A stretch of DNA of 64,000 nucleotides from Xanthocytophaga agilis (GTDB taxonomy: Bacteria > Bacteroidota > Bacteroidia > Cytophagales > 172606-1): contig NZ_JASJOU010000005.1 of NCBI RefSeq assembly GCF_030068605.1, positions 434,001 to 498,000 on the forward strand. The letters are read 5' to 3'. The notes under the pieces were generated by a model. The model was not told the DNA's origin, ran no database searches, and saw nothing but the letters and a program-made list of their open reading frames with translations. Below, in pieces: positions 18,294-27,233 of this stretch (the first letter of the stretch is position 1; each line of letters begins with the position of its first letter). The translations under genes and the position numbers were made by a program.

Positions 18294-19326
18294 GTGTGGA
18301 TTTTTCCAGTAGTATTTCTCCGGTAGGCTGTCGGACAATATTCAGCCGAAATGCCTTAGATAATTTTAACAGCAGCAGATCTGTTCTATTTGCTGAGACA
18401 GAACCTGAAAATTGAAGCGATGCCATGGATGTGTCTTGCAAAGTTAGCTTTATCCCCTGCGTATCAGCTAAAATCTCTATAATCTCTGCAAGCGAAGTTC
18501 CATCAAAAACCAGTTTACTCTGAGTCCAGGAACTATAGGTATCAGGATTAACTGTTTTCTTAAGGATCTTTTTCTCACTTTCTTTGAACTCAACCAGATC
18601 TCCTGGTATCATCTGAATGGGAGGATCTTGCTTATGTTCTGACAAGGTCAGAGTCACTTTTCCTGTATTGAGAATCACGCGTGTCTTCTTATGGCGGGTA
18701 TTTACATTAAAGGTTGTACCCAGCACTTCTACATTCAGTTGTTTGGTGTGCACAATGAAACGTGCCTTAGAGGCTGTTCTTTTTACATGGAAGAAGGCTT
18801 CTCCATCCAGCCATACTTCCCGTATATGATCAGTTTGCAGGGAAGGATTAAACCGGATAACGGAGTTTGCATTTAACGTTACCTGCGATCCATCTGGCAG
18901 CAAAACAGTTTTCACCTGCCCATTTTGGGTCAGATATGAAACCTCTTGTTGCTGGCTGTACCAGTAATAAAGTCCACCTCCGATAGGTAAAACCAATAAG
19001 AGGATACTTGCAGCAATTTTGAATACCTGTGTACGGAAGATAGTTGTTGTGCTTGTCTCCCTCTCCAGTATCTCTTCTTCAAATGCCTGGTCTGAGATTA
19101 CCTGCCACATGGACTGCACTTCTTTCTGGTCAGGAAATGTCTCTTCAAAGTCAACCGACAGGACCAGTTGTCTGGCTTGAACTATCGTATCTTTCTTGTC
19201 CGGATACCGTTCAAGCCAACTGGTCCAAAACTCGCTGGTTGAAGAATCCGCAGAAGATTTTACCCACTGAATGAAATAGTCATCCATAGCAAAGTCTTCT
19301 GCACTGAAATCGGAATAATCCGTCAT
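18286..19326 (-). CDS. FecR-family anti-sigma factor
   Basis: A 346-residue inner-membrane protein. An N-terminal cytoplasmic region (residues 1-95, with FWTSWLERYPDKKDTI typical of DUF4880) is followed by one transmembrane helix (about residues 105-124), a periplasmic FecR domain (VKTVLLPDGSQVTLNANSVI, the family hallmark) and a C-terminal DUF4974 domain (KLVFDGTSLAEIIEILADTQ) that contacts the STN domain of the partner transporter. It keeps the neighbouring ECF sigma factor inactive until the SusC receptor signals. Gene order sigma, anti-sigma, susC and susD fits a dedicated regulatory unit. Confidence 0.94.
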   Translation of the reverse strand: MTDYSDFSAEDFAMDDYFIQWVKSSADSSTSEFWTSWLERYPDKKDTIVQARQLVLSVDFEETFPDQKEVQSMWQVISDQAFEEEILERETSTTTIFRTQVFKIAASILLLVLPIGGGLYYWYSQQQEVSYLTQNGQVKTVLLPDGSQVTLNANSVIRFNPSLQTDHIREVWLDGEAFFHVKRTASKARFIVHTKQLNVEVLGTTFNVNTRHKKTRVILNTGKVTLTLSEHKQDPPIQMIPGDLVEFKESEKKILKKTVNPDTYSSWTQSKLVFDGTSLAEIIEILADTQGIKLTLQDTSMASLQFSGSVSANRTDLLLLKLSKAFRLNIVRQPTGEILLEKSTHE

Positions 19327-19494
19327 AGATAACGAGTGGGTTAGTGTAACGATTTTTAACCAAAAGCAGCTATCTTATCTTTTCTACTCGAAAAAATTTA
19401 AAAATTTCTCAAAATATTTTAAAACAGGATAGAATTGTGGTTACAGAGGCTTAAGGAATCCAAAATGGACGGAGTTATTTGAGGATGAATTTAC

Positions 19495-20118
19495 TTAGAA
19501 GGATAGCAAACAAAAGAATAGGAGAACCTCAACAGGAAAGAATTTTCTCAGGAGTTGTAATCCCTGATACACCAGATTGTAAACAGACTGTTCATTAACA
19601 GCCATAAGAGAGGCAATTTCACTATTGCTCAGACTATCATAATATTTCAGAAATAATGCTTCCCGCTGGCGCTGAGTCAAGTGAGTCAGAGCTTTGTTCA
19701 GGTAAACTTTTTTCTGGTCTACAGACTGGATGTCAATAAGTAAATCCTCAGGAGATGATACTGGATTGTAGTTATTTTCAGTTGTAAAACTGGTATCAGG
19801 CAGAAACTTAGCAGACTGTTCTATGTTCCGGATAATTTTACGACGAATACACTTGTAGAGATAATATTTGATATTCGTTGTTTCGCCTATTGTGCTATGG
19901 TTTTTCCAGAGTTCAATAAATAAATCCTGAACAGCATCCTTTACCTGCTCTTTATCCCTGGAAAGCTTCATACCGTAATTGTACAAAGCAGAAACATACA
20001 ATCTATAAATGGTAGAAAAAGCCTCCCTATCACCGCTTCTGAAGCGGTTCCATAAGGATAAATCACTTTCCTTAAATGGTAGTATTCTATCCTTATATAC
20101 ATCCCTCTTATCTTTCAT
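19495..20118 (-). CDS. ECF RNA polymerase sigma factor (FecI-like)
   Basis: A 207-residue sigma-70 factor of the extracytoplasmic-function type. Region 2 is visible as FSTIYRLYVSALYNYG...DAVQDLFIELWKN (residues about 35-75), and region 4 as LTQRQREALFLKYYDSLSNS followed by the helix-turn-helix NSEIASLMAVNEQSVYNLVY (residues about 150-190). The C terminus ends in a hydrophobic LLFFCLLSF tail, which is unusual for a soluble factor. It is expected to transcribe the anti-sigma-susC-susD genes downstream after release by the FecR-like protein. A 168-base gap separates it from the anti-sigma gene. Confidence 0.93.
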   Translation of the reverse strand: MKDKRDVYKDRILPFKESDLSLWNRFRSGDREAFSTIYRLYVSALYNYGMKLSRDKEQVKDAVQDLFIELWKNHSTIGETTNIKYYLYKCIRRKIIRNIEQSAKFLPDTSFTTENNYNPVSSPEDLLIDIQSVDQKKVYLNKALTHLTQRQREALFLKYYDSLSNSEIASLMAVNEQSVYNLVYQGLQLLRKFFPVEVLLFFCLLSF

Positions 20119-20227
20119 ACATCGACAGCTATTCTACTTAACTTACAAATGAAACTAGATATAGTTAAATTTTAAATCAGGCACCGAATGTATAAAAAAT
20201 AAAAACAAAATAAAATAAAGACTATAA

Positions 20228-20294
20228 AAAACCGGTAATAACATATTTAAATCTCAATAAACAGGATTTATTTATGTTATTATCGGTGGTTTTA
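20228..20294 (-). terminator. Long hairpin downstream of the HD-domain gene
   Basis: Arms 20228-20245 and 20273-20294 pair over about 17 positions with a small bulge, and a second small AATAAA/TTTATT hairpin lies inside the loop. It follows the stop at 20312 on the minus strand. Confidence 0.55.
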
Positions 20295-20311
20295 TACTAA
20301 AATGAAGAGAT

Positions 20312-20911
20312 TTACACACCTGCCTGATGTGTAATAGCAAAAGCGATTAGTTCATCCACTTCCCTTGCTGCCCGTTGTGCTGCATCTGCAATATCCTCTC
20401 TGGAAACCTGTGCAGCAAAGGCTTTGTCCTTGAGGCGTTTTCGTACGCCTTTGACATCCATCCCTTCATAGCCTGTAGGGCGCATTAATGAGTAGGCATG
20501 GATAAAACCTGACAACTCATCAAAGGCATAGAGCATTTTGTCCATAGTGGTTACAGGCTCCACTCCAAAAAAACGGGGTCCATGAGAGGCAATAGCATGA
20601 ATAATCTCCGGATCAATGTCTCGTTTCTCCAGTTCCTCCACAATGCGTTTACAATGATCGTCAGGCCACTGATCCCAGTCGGCATCATGAAGCAAGCCAG
20701 CTGTTTCCCATTTCAGTTGTCCAACGTCATCCAGTTTCTCTACTTCCCTGGCCCATGCTTTCATCAAAGCAGCTACCTGCCGCATATGCCTTTTTAAACT
20801 CTCATTTTTTACCCAATCGTCTAGCAACTGGTTAGCATCCTGTAAGGAAATGATATTTCCAGTATTGGCAGGATTACCAAATACTTGTCTGCCTAAATCG
20901 TGTGTAAGCAT
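20312..20911 (-). CDS. HD-domain hydrolase
   Basis: A 199-residue soluble protein of the HD phosphohydrolase type. Conserved elements are the first histidine in SLKRHMRQVAALM (about residue 41), the HD pair in ETAGLLHDADWDQWPDD (about residues 75-76), and the later HAIASHGPRFFG and AFDELSGFIHA, where the last Asp/Glu completes the metal site. These match the small HDIG-like family often annotated as HDIG domain hydrolases of unknown nucleotide substrate. It lies 41 bases upstream of no clear partner; the esterase-like gene ends 41 bases before its start on the same strand. Confidence 0.83.
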   Translation of the reverse strand: MLTHDLGRQVFGNPANTGNIISLQDANQLLDDWVKNESLKRHMRQVAALMKAWAREVEKLDDVGQLKWETAGLLHDADWDQWPDDHCKRIVEELEKRDIDPEIIHAIASHGPRFFGVEPVTTMDKMLYAFDELSGFIHAYSLMRPTGYEGMDVKGVRKRLKDKAFAAQVSREDIADAAQRAAREVDELIAFAITHQAGV

Positions 20912-20952
20912 GAATAAAATGGTGCAAATAGGTTAGATTGAAGGGTATTTTT

Positions 20953-22698
20953 TTAGTAACGCCAGCTTTTCAGATCAGCACCTTTGGGTGCATTTTTCTC
21001 GATTAGCTTCAAAATCTTGGGGACATACATGGTATTGTAATGCAACCGTGACAGATAATTGGGTAATGTAGGATCACCATTCCAGCAGTGTTCAGCTCGA
21101 TCTCCATATTTTACTTCTCCACCTTCAGTAAAGTTTTTTGTTTTCTTCAAAAAGTCTTCAGCCAGATACACCGCATTGTTCAGGTAATAGTTGTCCATAT
21201 CTCCACAGTAGATGTTGATCTTTCCTGTCAGCTTGGGTTCTAGCACAGCCCAGTCTCGTTGCATAATATATGTCAGGTCATAGTTATTACGCCAATATTG
21301 TGCTACCATCGTATCTATTTCCCCTGTCATCTTGTCAAAAATTCGTTTGGGATAGCCATCTTCTCCCACAGGCGAATACACGGCCTCCCAGATATCCCAC
21401 TGCCCACCCGAACGGGTTTTAGTTCCTAATACCAATTCCAGATGATTCATATCGGCAATGGTTGTGGTGATATGCCCTAAGTAATTACGATATCCTGGCT
21501 TGGAGACTTTACGGAATGGTCCTTCGGTATAGTAGGCGTTTTTATCTTTGTAGATGTTAACCTGTGTATAAGCCCGAAAATCAATAGGGTCGGGGCATGC
21601 AGCAAAACAACCGCCATATTGATCAGGATAAAATATCTGTGCAGCCAGAGCTTCCCAACCACCTGTTGATCCGCCATATAGAAACCGAGCCCAGCCTTGT
21701 CCTATTCCTCTGAACTGCTTTTCAATATAGGGAATGAGTTCATAGGTTATAGCATCTCCATACGGACCAATATTGGCTGAGTTTACAGCATAGGAATCAT
21801 CATAATAAGGGTTGGCATGTTGAATTTCAATAATCAACATACGAGGGAAGTTTTTGCCAGTCCATGTTTTATAGAAGTTGTGTGCTTCCTGAGCGACAAT
21901 CTTTTTATAGCCATAGATATGGAAACGGTCGCTATAATCAGAGGTATCCATATCCTCAGCAGGAGGTTCCGGGCTGAATCCGTCAAAGTCGACTGGAAAG
22001 TGACCATGATTGATACAAAGTGGGTAACGTGCTTCCGGATGTTCGTCAAATCCTTCAGGAAGTAATACGTGGGCACCCAGGTACATAGGACGTCCCCAGA
22101 ATTCGGTTAGCAGCTTGCTTTGAATACGTATATGTTTGATGTGTTTCGTATCCTTGGGAGCAGCAATGACAGGATTGGCTTTTGTGAGTGTGACAGCAAT
22201 ATTGCCATCTGTACCAATGGTTACTTTTGCAGGAACGCTGTATAAATTACCAGGTGCGGTACGCCAGTTTTGTCCTTCTCCTCTATCCATAGGCAGCTTC
22301 AATACACGACCATCTTTTAGTTTAAAGGTTTCATACTTATGCAGTAACACCTGCACATAATAGTCACCAGCAGTTAGCTCCGACAAGCTTTTTAGCGGGT
22401 AACCAAATACAGTGCCATCTATTGTTTTCTCTTCTCCTGCTTTCCATCCGTCTACATCTATCCCAAAAATCTGGGCACTTCCCGGACTATCACCTACCTG
22501 ATTACGAGGTTCGCCTTTAGCTGTATCCTGTGCAATCATAAGCAACAACCTGCCATCAAGGGTATCTTTGCTGAGACTATCGCTAAATGTGATTAAAAAC
22601 TGTGGCCCTTTGCTTTTAGAGGAGTTACAGGCTACCAAAAAGAATACACAGACAGTGCACCAGAGTACTATCCGAGCAGGTAAATACATTTTCTTCAT
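20953..22698 (-). CDS. Esterase-like alpha/beta-hydrolase lipoprotein
   Basis: About 581 residues from the ATG at 22698, giving a lipoprotein signal with lipobox LVAC. An N-terminal beta-rich region (to about residue 190) precedes an alpha/beta-hydrolase domain of the esterase D type: YPLCINHGHFPVDFDG is the oxyanion strand and FLYGGSTGGWEALAAQI carries the GxSxG nucleophile (about residue 345). A C-terminal aspartate (YCGDMDNYYLN) and histidine (DRAEHCWNGD) are plausible triad partners. It is probably a cell-envelope carboxyl esterase. It is divergent from the LRR gene and lies on the same strand as the HD gene. Confidence 0.78.
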   Translation of the reverse strand: MKKMYLPARIVLWCTVCVFFLVACNSSKSKGPQFLITFSDSLSKDTLDGRLLLMIAQDTAKGEPRNQVGDSPGSAQIFGIDVDGWKAGEEKTIDGTVFGYPLKSLSELTAGDYYVQVLLHKYETFKLKDGRVLKLPMDRGEGQNWRTAPGNLYSVPAKVTIGTDGNIAVTLTKANPVIAAPKDTKHIKHIRIQSKLLTEFWGRPMYLGAHVLLPEGFDEHPEARYPLCINHGHFPVDFDGFSPEPPAEDMDTSDYSDRFHIYGYKKIVAQEAHNFYKTWTGKNFPRMLIIEIQHANPYYDDSYAVNSANIGPYGDAITYELIPYIEKQFRGIGQGWARFLYGGSTGGWEALAAQIFYPDQYGGCFAACPDPIDFRAYTQVNIYKDKNAYYTEGPFRKVSKPGYRNYLGHITTTIADMNHLELVLGTKTRSGGQWDIWEAVYSPVGEDGYPKRIFDKMTGEIDTMVAQYWRNNYDLTYIMQRDWAVLEPKLTGKINIYCGDMDNYYLNNAVYLAEDFLKKTKNFTEGGEVKYGDRAEHCWNGDPTLPNYLSRLHYNTMYVPKILKLIEKNAPKGADLKSWRY

Positions 22699-22854
22699 GT
22701 TTGGAGGTTGGTTAGGCGAATGCGGCAAAAGAAAGGTATAAAATCCAGTGAGATTTTCAAAACCACGTCTCTTCCTCCAAAAGAAAATATCTTCAACCCT
22801 TTTACAACTAAATAATTAGTTATAACTTACATTCGACAAAATCCATTAACACCT

Positions 22855-23934
22855 ATGAAACACTTATTTGTTACATTCTGGGTATTAGCCAGTTGCTTGG
22901 CATTACAAGCACAATCGACAGACAAAGGAGTGGCTACCACACTGGAACAGATCCGACAAACCACACGTCCGGATACCATCCTGACAATCAACCTTCAGAA
23001 TAAAGACATTCGGTATGAACGTGTTGAAATTTATGATACTATCTCAAACAGGAAAGAACCTATCATTCGCTGGCAAACAAAAGAAATAAACAATGGACTA
23101 CAGGAAGTACCTGCGGAAATTGCCCGATGCCGCAATCTGAAAAGTTTACTTCTTCGCAAACATCGTATTACCTCTCTTCCTGCCTGGGTATCTGAAATGG
23201 ATTCATTGCAACAACTCGATCTGAGTGGCAATCCAATCAACTACAAAAAACTTCGTTTTCGAAAGAACAAACATATCCAAAATATCAATCTGGCAGAGTG
23301 TGCATTAACACACTTACCCAAAAGGCTTCGAAGAAATAAGAGACTGGAACAGCTGGTGTGTAATAACAATGCATTTGTAGAATTTCCCAAGGTAATCCCT
23401 AAAATCAGATCGCTGCAGCGGGTAGGCTTCTATCACAACCTATTAAGTCAGCTACCTACTAAACTTCGAAAGTTGCACTCACTGAAATATCTTGATCTAT
23501 ATTACAACGAGTTTACAGAGTTTCCGGTAGTTCTCTGTCAGATTAAAACTCAGGAAGCCATTGCAATTTCCTACAATAAGATAGACAGAATTCCTGAGCA
23601 AATAGGTGATCTTTCAAATCTGACGGAGATTTATTTGAGAGGAAACCGGCTGACATCATTGCCAGAAAATCTGCAGAAGCTGCAGAAGGTCAGTCTTTTG
23701 TATATCAGCGAAAACGCATTTACAGCCATTCCGCCTGTTGTTTTTGAGATGAAAAGCCTGGAAGATCTGGATATTTCAGACAATCAAATGAGAAAGCTGG
23801 GACCACAACTCGTTCAGCTTCCTCATTTAAAAATCTTGTATGTCAAAGGCAATCCATTCTCATATCCTAACTACCAGGAGTTTTCTTCGCTGCTGGAAAA
23901 AATAAAGGCACAGGGAGTGGAAGTGCATGAGTAG
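22855..23934 (+). CDS. Secreted leucine-rich-repeat protein
   Basis: A 359-residue protein with a signal peptide (MKHLFVTFWVLASCLALQAQ) and about ten leucine-rich repeats of the LxxLxLxxNxLxxLPxx kind, such as LQQLDLSGNPINYKKLRF, LKYLDLYYNEFTEFPVVL and LTEIYLRGNRLTSLPENL. LRR solenoids bind proteins; location is probably periplasmic or surface. The N-terminal 90 residues before the repeats include TTRPDTILTINLQNKDIRYE and match nothing I know. It is monocistronic, with a 717-base gene-free spacer after it. Confidence 0.86.
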   Translation: MKHLFVTFWVLASCLALQAQSTDKGVATTLEQIRQTTRPDTILTINLQNKDIRYERVEIYDTISNRKEPIIRWQTKEINNGLQEVPAEIARCRNLKSLLLRKHRITSLPAWVSEMDSLQQLDLSGNPINYKKLRFRKNKHIQNINLAECALTHLPKRLRRNKRLEQLVCNNNAFVEFPKVIPKIRSLQRVGFYHNLLSQLPTKLRKLHSLKYLDLYYNEFTEFPVVLCQIKTQEAIAISYNKIDRIPEQIGDLSNLTEIYLRGNRLTSLPENLQKLQKVSLLYISENAFTAIPPVVFEMKSLEDLDISDNQMRKLGPQLVQLPHLKILYVKGNPFSYPNYQEFSSLLEKIKAQGVEVHE

Positions 23935-24066
23935 TCCTTGTATTGCTTTTACGTTTATTTTAAGAGATACAATCATATTTGCGCCTCATTCACAACAATG
24001 GTCTGGTACAAACGCGAAGAGATCTCTTGCCTGTTATCCAATAAAATGTGGGTTGTTCACAACAAG

Positions 24067-24145
24067 TTTTATTTTGACCGGAACTCCGATCACTTTTTTA
24101 TTTTGCTATCTCCTTACAATAACAAAAAAACTGATCGTAATTCAC
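24067..24145. repeat. Dispersed inverted-repeat element, copy A
   Basis: The first 27 bases (24067-24093) are identical to 44939-44965. A second conserved arm, CTGATCGTAATTCAC at 24131-24145, is nearly the reverse complement of the core and matches 45004-45018 with one change. The spacing between arms is conserved (about 37-38 bases) while the loop sequence differs. Confidence 0.75.
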
Positions 24146-24461
24146 AACACTCATTCATTTGCCACAAACTATGCCCAAGATACATCTTTGCAGGGAACAC
24201 AATGCAGGTCAATGTTATCTCGTATGAGCAAACTGAACCAGGTAATGCCACTGTTTATAAGTTTTCGCAAGGACAAAAATTGCATTTTTCTAACTCTACC
24301 TTATTTATCTTTTAGCTCACCACTTGATATTACAAGATCACAAAAATGGCCTAAAAATAATTGTACTTTTCATATAATCACATAATATCCATAAAACTAA
24401 ATAATTGATAAACAATTAATTAACAACATACCAATGTTAAATATTTAGTTTAAAAACCAGA

Positions 24462-24527
24462 AGACATTCTTTGATTCACTGGTTCACTCCTATTAATAGG
24501 AGTGAACCAGTGAATCAAAGAATGTCT
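24462..24527. repeat. 66-bp perfect palindrome
   Basis: Bases 24462-24494 are the exact reverse complement of 24495-24527, with no mismatch and essentially no loop. It lies between two plus-strand genes, so it may be a terminator for the LRR transcript, but that gene ends more than 500 bases upstream. Confidence 0.8.
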
Positions 24528-24651
24528 GAAGTAATTTTTCAAGATTACAAACCACTAATTTTCGCTTTCTATATATACTGATGACCTGAACGATGTAGAG
24601 AAGGATCTTACTTACTTTTACTTTTTATCAAAAATCGGCTACCTTACCAAC

Positions 24652-25845
24652 ATGAATACTCAGATAGCCAGACTTTACCAAATTGCTCAGAAACCACAAC
24701 GTCTTATCATTGGCCTTATGTCAGGTACTTCTCTGGATGGGCTGGATGTAGCATTATGTCAGTTTACAGGAAGTGGTATTGATGCAAAAACTGAATTACT
24801 CGCCTTTGATACCATTTCTTATACAGACGATATCAAACAAACTATCCGGACTGTTTTTTCTCAAAAGCAGGTAGATCTGGAAATGCTTACTCTTCTTAAT
24901 CCATGGATTGGGAAACTACATGCATCCATGATTCTGAAATGTTTACAAAAGTGGAAGTATACATCTACTGAGATAGATTTGATTGCCAGTCACGGCCAGA
25001 CCATTTATCATGCCCCTCAAAGTCTGCACAAACACCCTGACTTTCCCAATGCCACCCTTCAGATAGGTGATGGTGATCATATAGCAGTACAAACGGGTAT
25101 CATCACCCTGAGTGACTTCAGACAAAAGCATATAGCCGCCGGAGGAGAAGGAGCACCATTGGCAGTATATGGTGATTATATACTGTTTTCACAGAAGGGA
25201 GAAGATCGCATTATGCTCAATATTGGGGGAATTGCCAATTTTACTTTTCTATCAGGGGATCTGGATGCAACTAAAATGTTTTCGACTGATGTTGGGCCTG
25301 GCAATACCTTGATTGATGCCTTTTCACGTTTACACTATAATCACCCTTTTGATGAAAATGGAGCCATTGCAGCATCTGGAATTGTACATCAATCTCTGTT
25401 GACAACCTTGTTGAATCATCCTTTTTTCCAGGCTGGCTTTCCTAAAACAACTGGTCCAGAACTATTCAGTCAGTCATATGTACATCAGGCTCAACAACAA
25501 TCACAAACAGAGAATATATCATCACAGGATCTGATTGCTACGCTTACCCGATTTTCAGCAGAAGGTATTGCTCAGGCAGTAAAGCGTAATAATCTATCAG
25601 AAAAAGCTGTAGTGTATATGAGTGGAGGGGGCATGCATAATCCAGTGCTGGTAAAACACCTGCACCAGTTATTGCCTGATAATGTGTTAAAGACAACGGC
25701 AGATTTGCAAATTTTGCCAGATGCAAAAGAAGCTGTTTTGTTTGCTATCCTTGCCAATGAGACTGTGGCAGGAGGACTTGTTAACTTTGGCAATCGTCCG
25801 GGAATTCCTAATGTTACAATGGGCAAGATTTCATTTCCGAACTGA
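24652..25845 (+). CDS. anmK: Anhydro-N-acetylmuramic acid kinase
   Basis: A 397-residue cytoplasmic kinase of normal family length. The nucleotide-binding motif GLMSGTSLDGLDVAL (residues about 21-35), the catalytic aspartate region ASHGQTIYHAP, the GGIANFTFLSG strand, STDVGPGNTLIDAF and the C-terminal MSGGGMHNPVLVKHL are all present. AnmK phosphorylates and opens 1,6-anhydro-MurNAc to give MurNAc-6-phosphate, which feeds cell-wall recycling. MurQ is not in the window. A strong terminator follows. Confidence 0.95.
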   Translation: MNTQIARLYQIAQKPQRLIIGLMSGTSLDGLDVALCQFTGSGIDAKTELLAFDTISYTDDIKQTIRTVFSQKQVDLEMLTLLNPWIGKLHASMILKCLQKWKYTSTEIDLIASHGQTIYHAPQSLHKHPDFPNATLQIGDGDHIAVQTGIITLSDFRQKHIAAGGEGAPLAVYGDYILFSQKGEDRIMLNIGGIANFTFLSGDLDATKMFSTDVGPGNTLIDAFSRLHYNHPFDENGAIAASGIVHQSLLTTLLNHPFFQAGFPKTTGPELFSQSYVHQAQQQSQTENISSQDLIATLTRFSAEGIAQAVKRNNLSEKAVVYMSGGGMHNPVLVKHLHQLLPDNVLKTTADLQILPDAKEAVLFAILANETVAGGLVNFGNRPGIPNVTMGKISFPN

Positions 25846-25848
25846 TAC

Positions 25849-25890
25849 CTGTTTCCGGCTTTGTTAGTAGATCAACAAAGCCGGAAACAG
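25849..25890. terminator. Bidirectional terminator between anmK and the NIPSNAP gene
   Basis: A perfect 17-bp stem (25849-25865 with 25874-25890) with an 8-base loop between convergent genes; an A/T tract follows on the right. Confidence 0.85.
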
Positions 25891-25895
25891 AAAAT

Positions 25896-26675
25896 TTATT
25901 TTACAGGAGAAAAATCTGTTGGTACCATATATAAAGATTCAACAGAGACAGTCAGAGAGCCACCTGCTTTATCTTCTGAATCTTTGCGTACTTTTTGCCA
26001 TTCCGGATCATCACGGAATCTCTCAAATGATTTTAGCCCAGCTTCCTGACTAGGATGTGACAGAATATACACTAACATATCATCAGCACCCTGCTCTTTG
26101 TCAGTAAATGTCCAATACCACAGATTAGTCATACCGTGTTTTTCAAAAAGTTTAACAGTATGATCACGAAAACGCGACAGCAACGCGGGTAAGTTACCGG
26201 AAGTCGCCTTATAGGTACGTAATTCAAACACACGGTTAGCAGAACCTTTTTTGGTAATCTTCTTTGGAGAGAAGTCTGTGGTCTTCATAAAAAAGCTTTC
26301 TACCTTGGCCACCAGGTTCCCATTCTTTTCTGATTCAGAAGCCACTTTCTTCCACTCTGGATCGCTGCCAAAAGATTTCCATGAGTTATTCCTCGCTTCC
26401 CGGCTTGGATACGATAACACATATACCAGCTTATTGTCTTTGTTATCTATAGGCAGCCAATAGCCTTCATTGGTCATACCGTGTTTTTCAAAAAGCTTAG
26501 TGGTATGATTACGAAAGCGGGCTAACAGATCTTCCAGTTTACCAGGTTCAGCGTAATAAATACGCATTTCATAACAACGGTCGGACTTAGCAACAGGCTT
26601 ATTTTTTTCATTTGGAAAAAATGTACTCATTGCCAATGCATAGAAGCTCAGACAGGAAAGAAGGAGAATTTTCAT
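25896..26675 (-). CDS. Secreted tandem NIPSNAP-domain protein
   Basis: A 259-residue protein with an N-terminal hydrophobic signal segment (LLLSCLSFYALAMSTFF) and two NIPSNAP ferredoxin-like domains, residues about 33-135 and 145-255. The two repeats share CYEMRIYYAEPGKLEDLLAR / VFELRTYKATSGNLPALLSR, LFEKHGMTN, and S-F-x-x-F/S-D-PEWQKV. NIPSNAP proteins are dimeric alpha-beta barrel proteins with unclear biochemistry. The duplicated form with a signal peptide suggests a periplasmic protein. No operon partner was found; the terminator at 26754 separates it from the upstream BON genes. Confidence 0.85.
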   Translation of the reverse strand: MKILLLSCLSFYALAMSTFFPNEKNKPVAKSDRCYEMRIYYAEPGKLEDLLARFRNHTTKLFEKHGMTNEGYWLPIDNKDNKLVYVLSYPSREARNNSWKSFGSDPEWKKVASESEKNGNLVAKVESFFMKTTDFSPKKITKKGSANRVFELRTYKATSGNLPALLSRFRDHTVKLFEKHGMTNLWYWTFTDKEQGADDMLVYILSHPSQEAGLKSFERFRDDPEWQKVRKDSEDKAGGSLTVSVESLYMVPTDFSPVK

Positions 26676-26753
26676 GGTGTTAAGTGATTGAAGAATGTAA
26701 TGATTACGTTCGCCAAATTACAGTTTTCAATCCAAATCCAGATAGCATTTAGT

Positions 26754-26786
26754 AAAAAAGCAGCTATTGTAAGTAGCTGCTTTTTT
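26754..26786. terminator. Rho-independent terminator
   Basis: A perfect 13-bp stem (26754-26766 with 26774-26786) ending in six T residues lies past the stop of the BON-LysM gene on the minus strand. Confidence 0.85.
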
Positions 26787-26797
26787 AATGAGTACTA

Positions 26798-27178
26798 TTA
26801 TACAGTTGGTATTTTAAGTTTTTGTCCCGGATGAATAAGATTAGGATCTTTAATCTGATCTTTATTAGCCTCATAAATTTTCTGCCATGTCAGACCAGGA
26901 TAGTTTTTGGCAATTTTGCTCAATGAATCACCACTTTTCACAGTATATGTGGTTTCCTGAGCTGCGGGTCCGGCTACTTCCAGGTTAAGTACCAGATCAC
27001 CTGCACGATAATCGGGATCTATTGCTCCATATGTATCCCATATCTGCTGTTTCACTTCTTCACTGGGAGCAATTCCATCAATATACAAAACATTGTCTTG
27101 TTCTTTTACCTGAAGATTAGTTATACCCTTGCTGTTCGCAAGATTAATAACTGGTTGATATTTATCGGTAAGTGCCAT
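26798..27178 (-). CDS. BON-LysM protein (Kbp/YgaU-like)
   Basis: A 126-residue protein with no signal peptide. The N-terminal half (residues about 1-68) is a BON-like domain ([20 protein letters not shown]), and residues about 77-125 are a LysM domain ([20 protein letters not shown] ... [12 protein letters not shown]). This is the architecture of Escherichia coli Kbp, a potassium-binding cytoplasmic stress protein, although it is somewhat shorter. It lies 55 bases after the double-BON lipoprotein gene on the same strand, so the two are probably co-transcribed. Confidence 0.85.
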   Translation of the reverse strand: MALTDKYQPVINLANSKGITNLQVKEQDNVLYIDGIAPSEEVKQQIWDTYGAIDPDYRAGDLVLNLEVAGPAAQETTYTVKSGDSLSKIAKNYPGLTWQKIYEANKDQIKDPNLIHPGQKLKIPTV

Positions 27179-27233
27179 AAAATTTTATAGTTAATAATAA
27201 GTAAATAAAAAATGTCCTTTGTACAGGCCCCTA

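Larger units (their letters stand above)
23935..24651. other. Gene-free spacer of 717 bases
   Basis: Two overlapping frames here (23927-24385, 23938-24315) have no domain and poor composition, so I see no gene. The spacer contains one copy of the dispersed inverted-repeat element (24067-24145), a 66-bp perfect palindrome (24462-24527) and long A/T tracts. The promoter of anmK must lie at its right end. Confidence 0.65.

Noticed and set aside
23927-24385. Two overlapping frames of 152 and 125 codons after the LRR gene
   Set aside because: No recognisable domain, poor composition, and they cross the dispersed repeat element, which is clearly non-coding.
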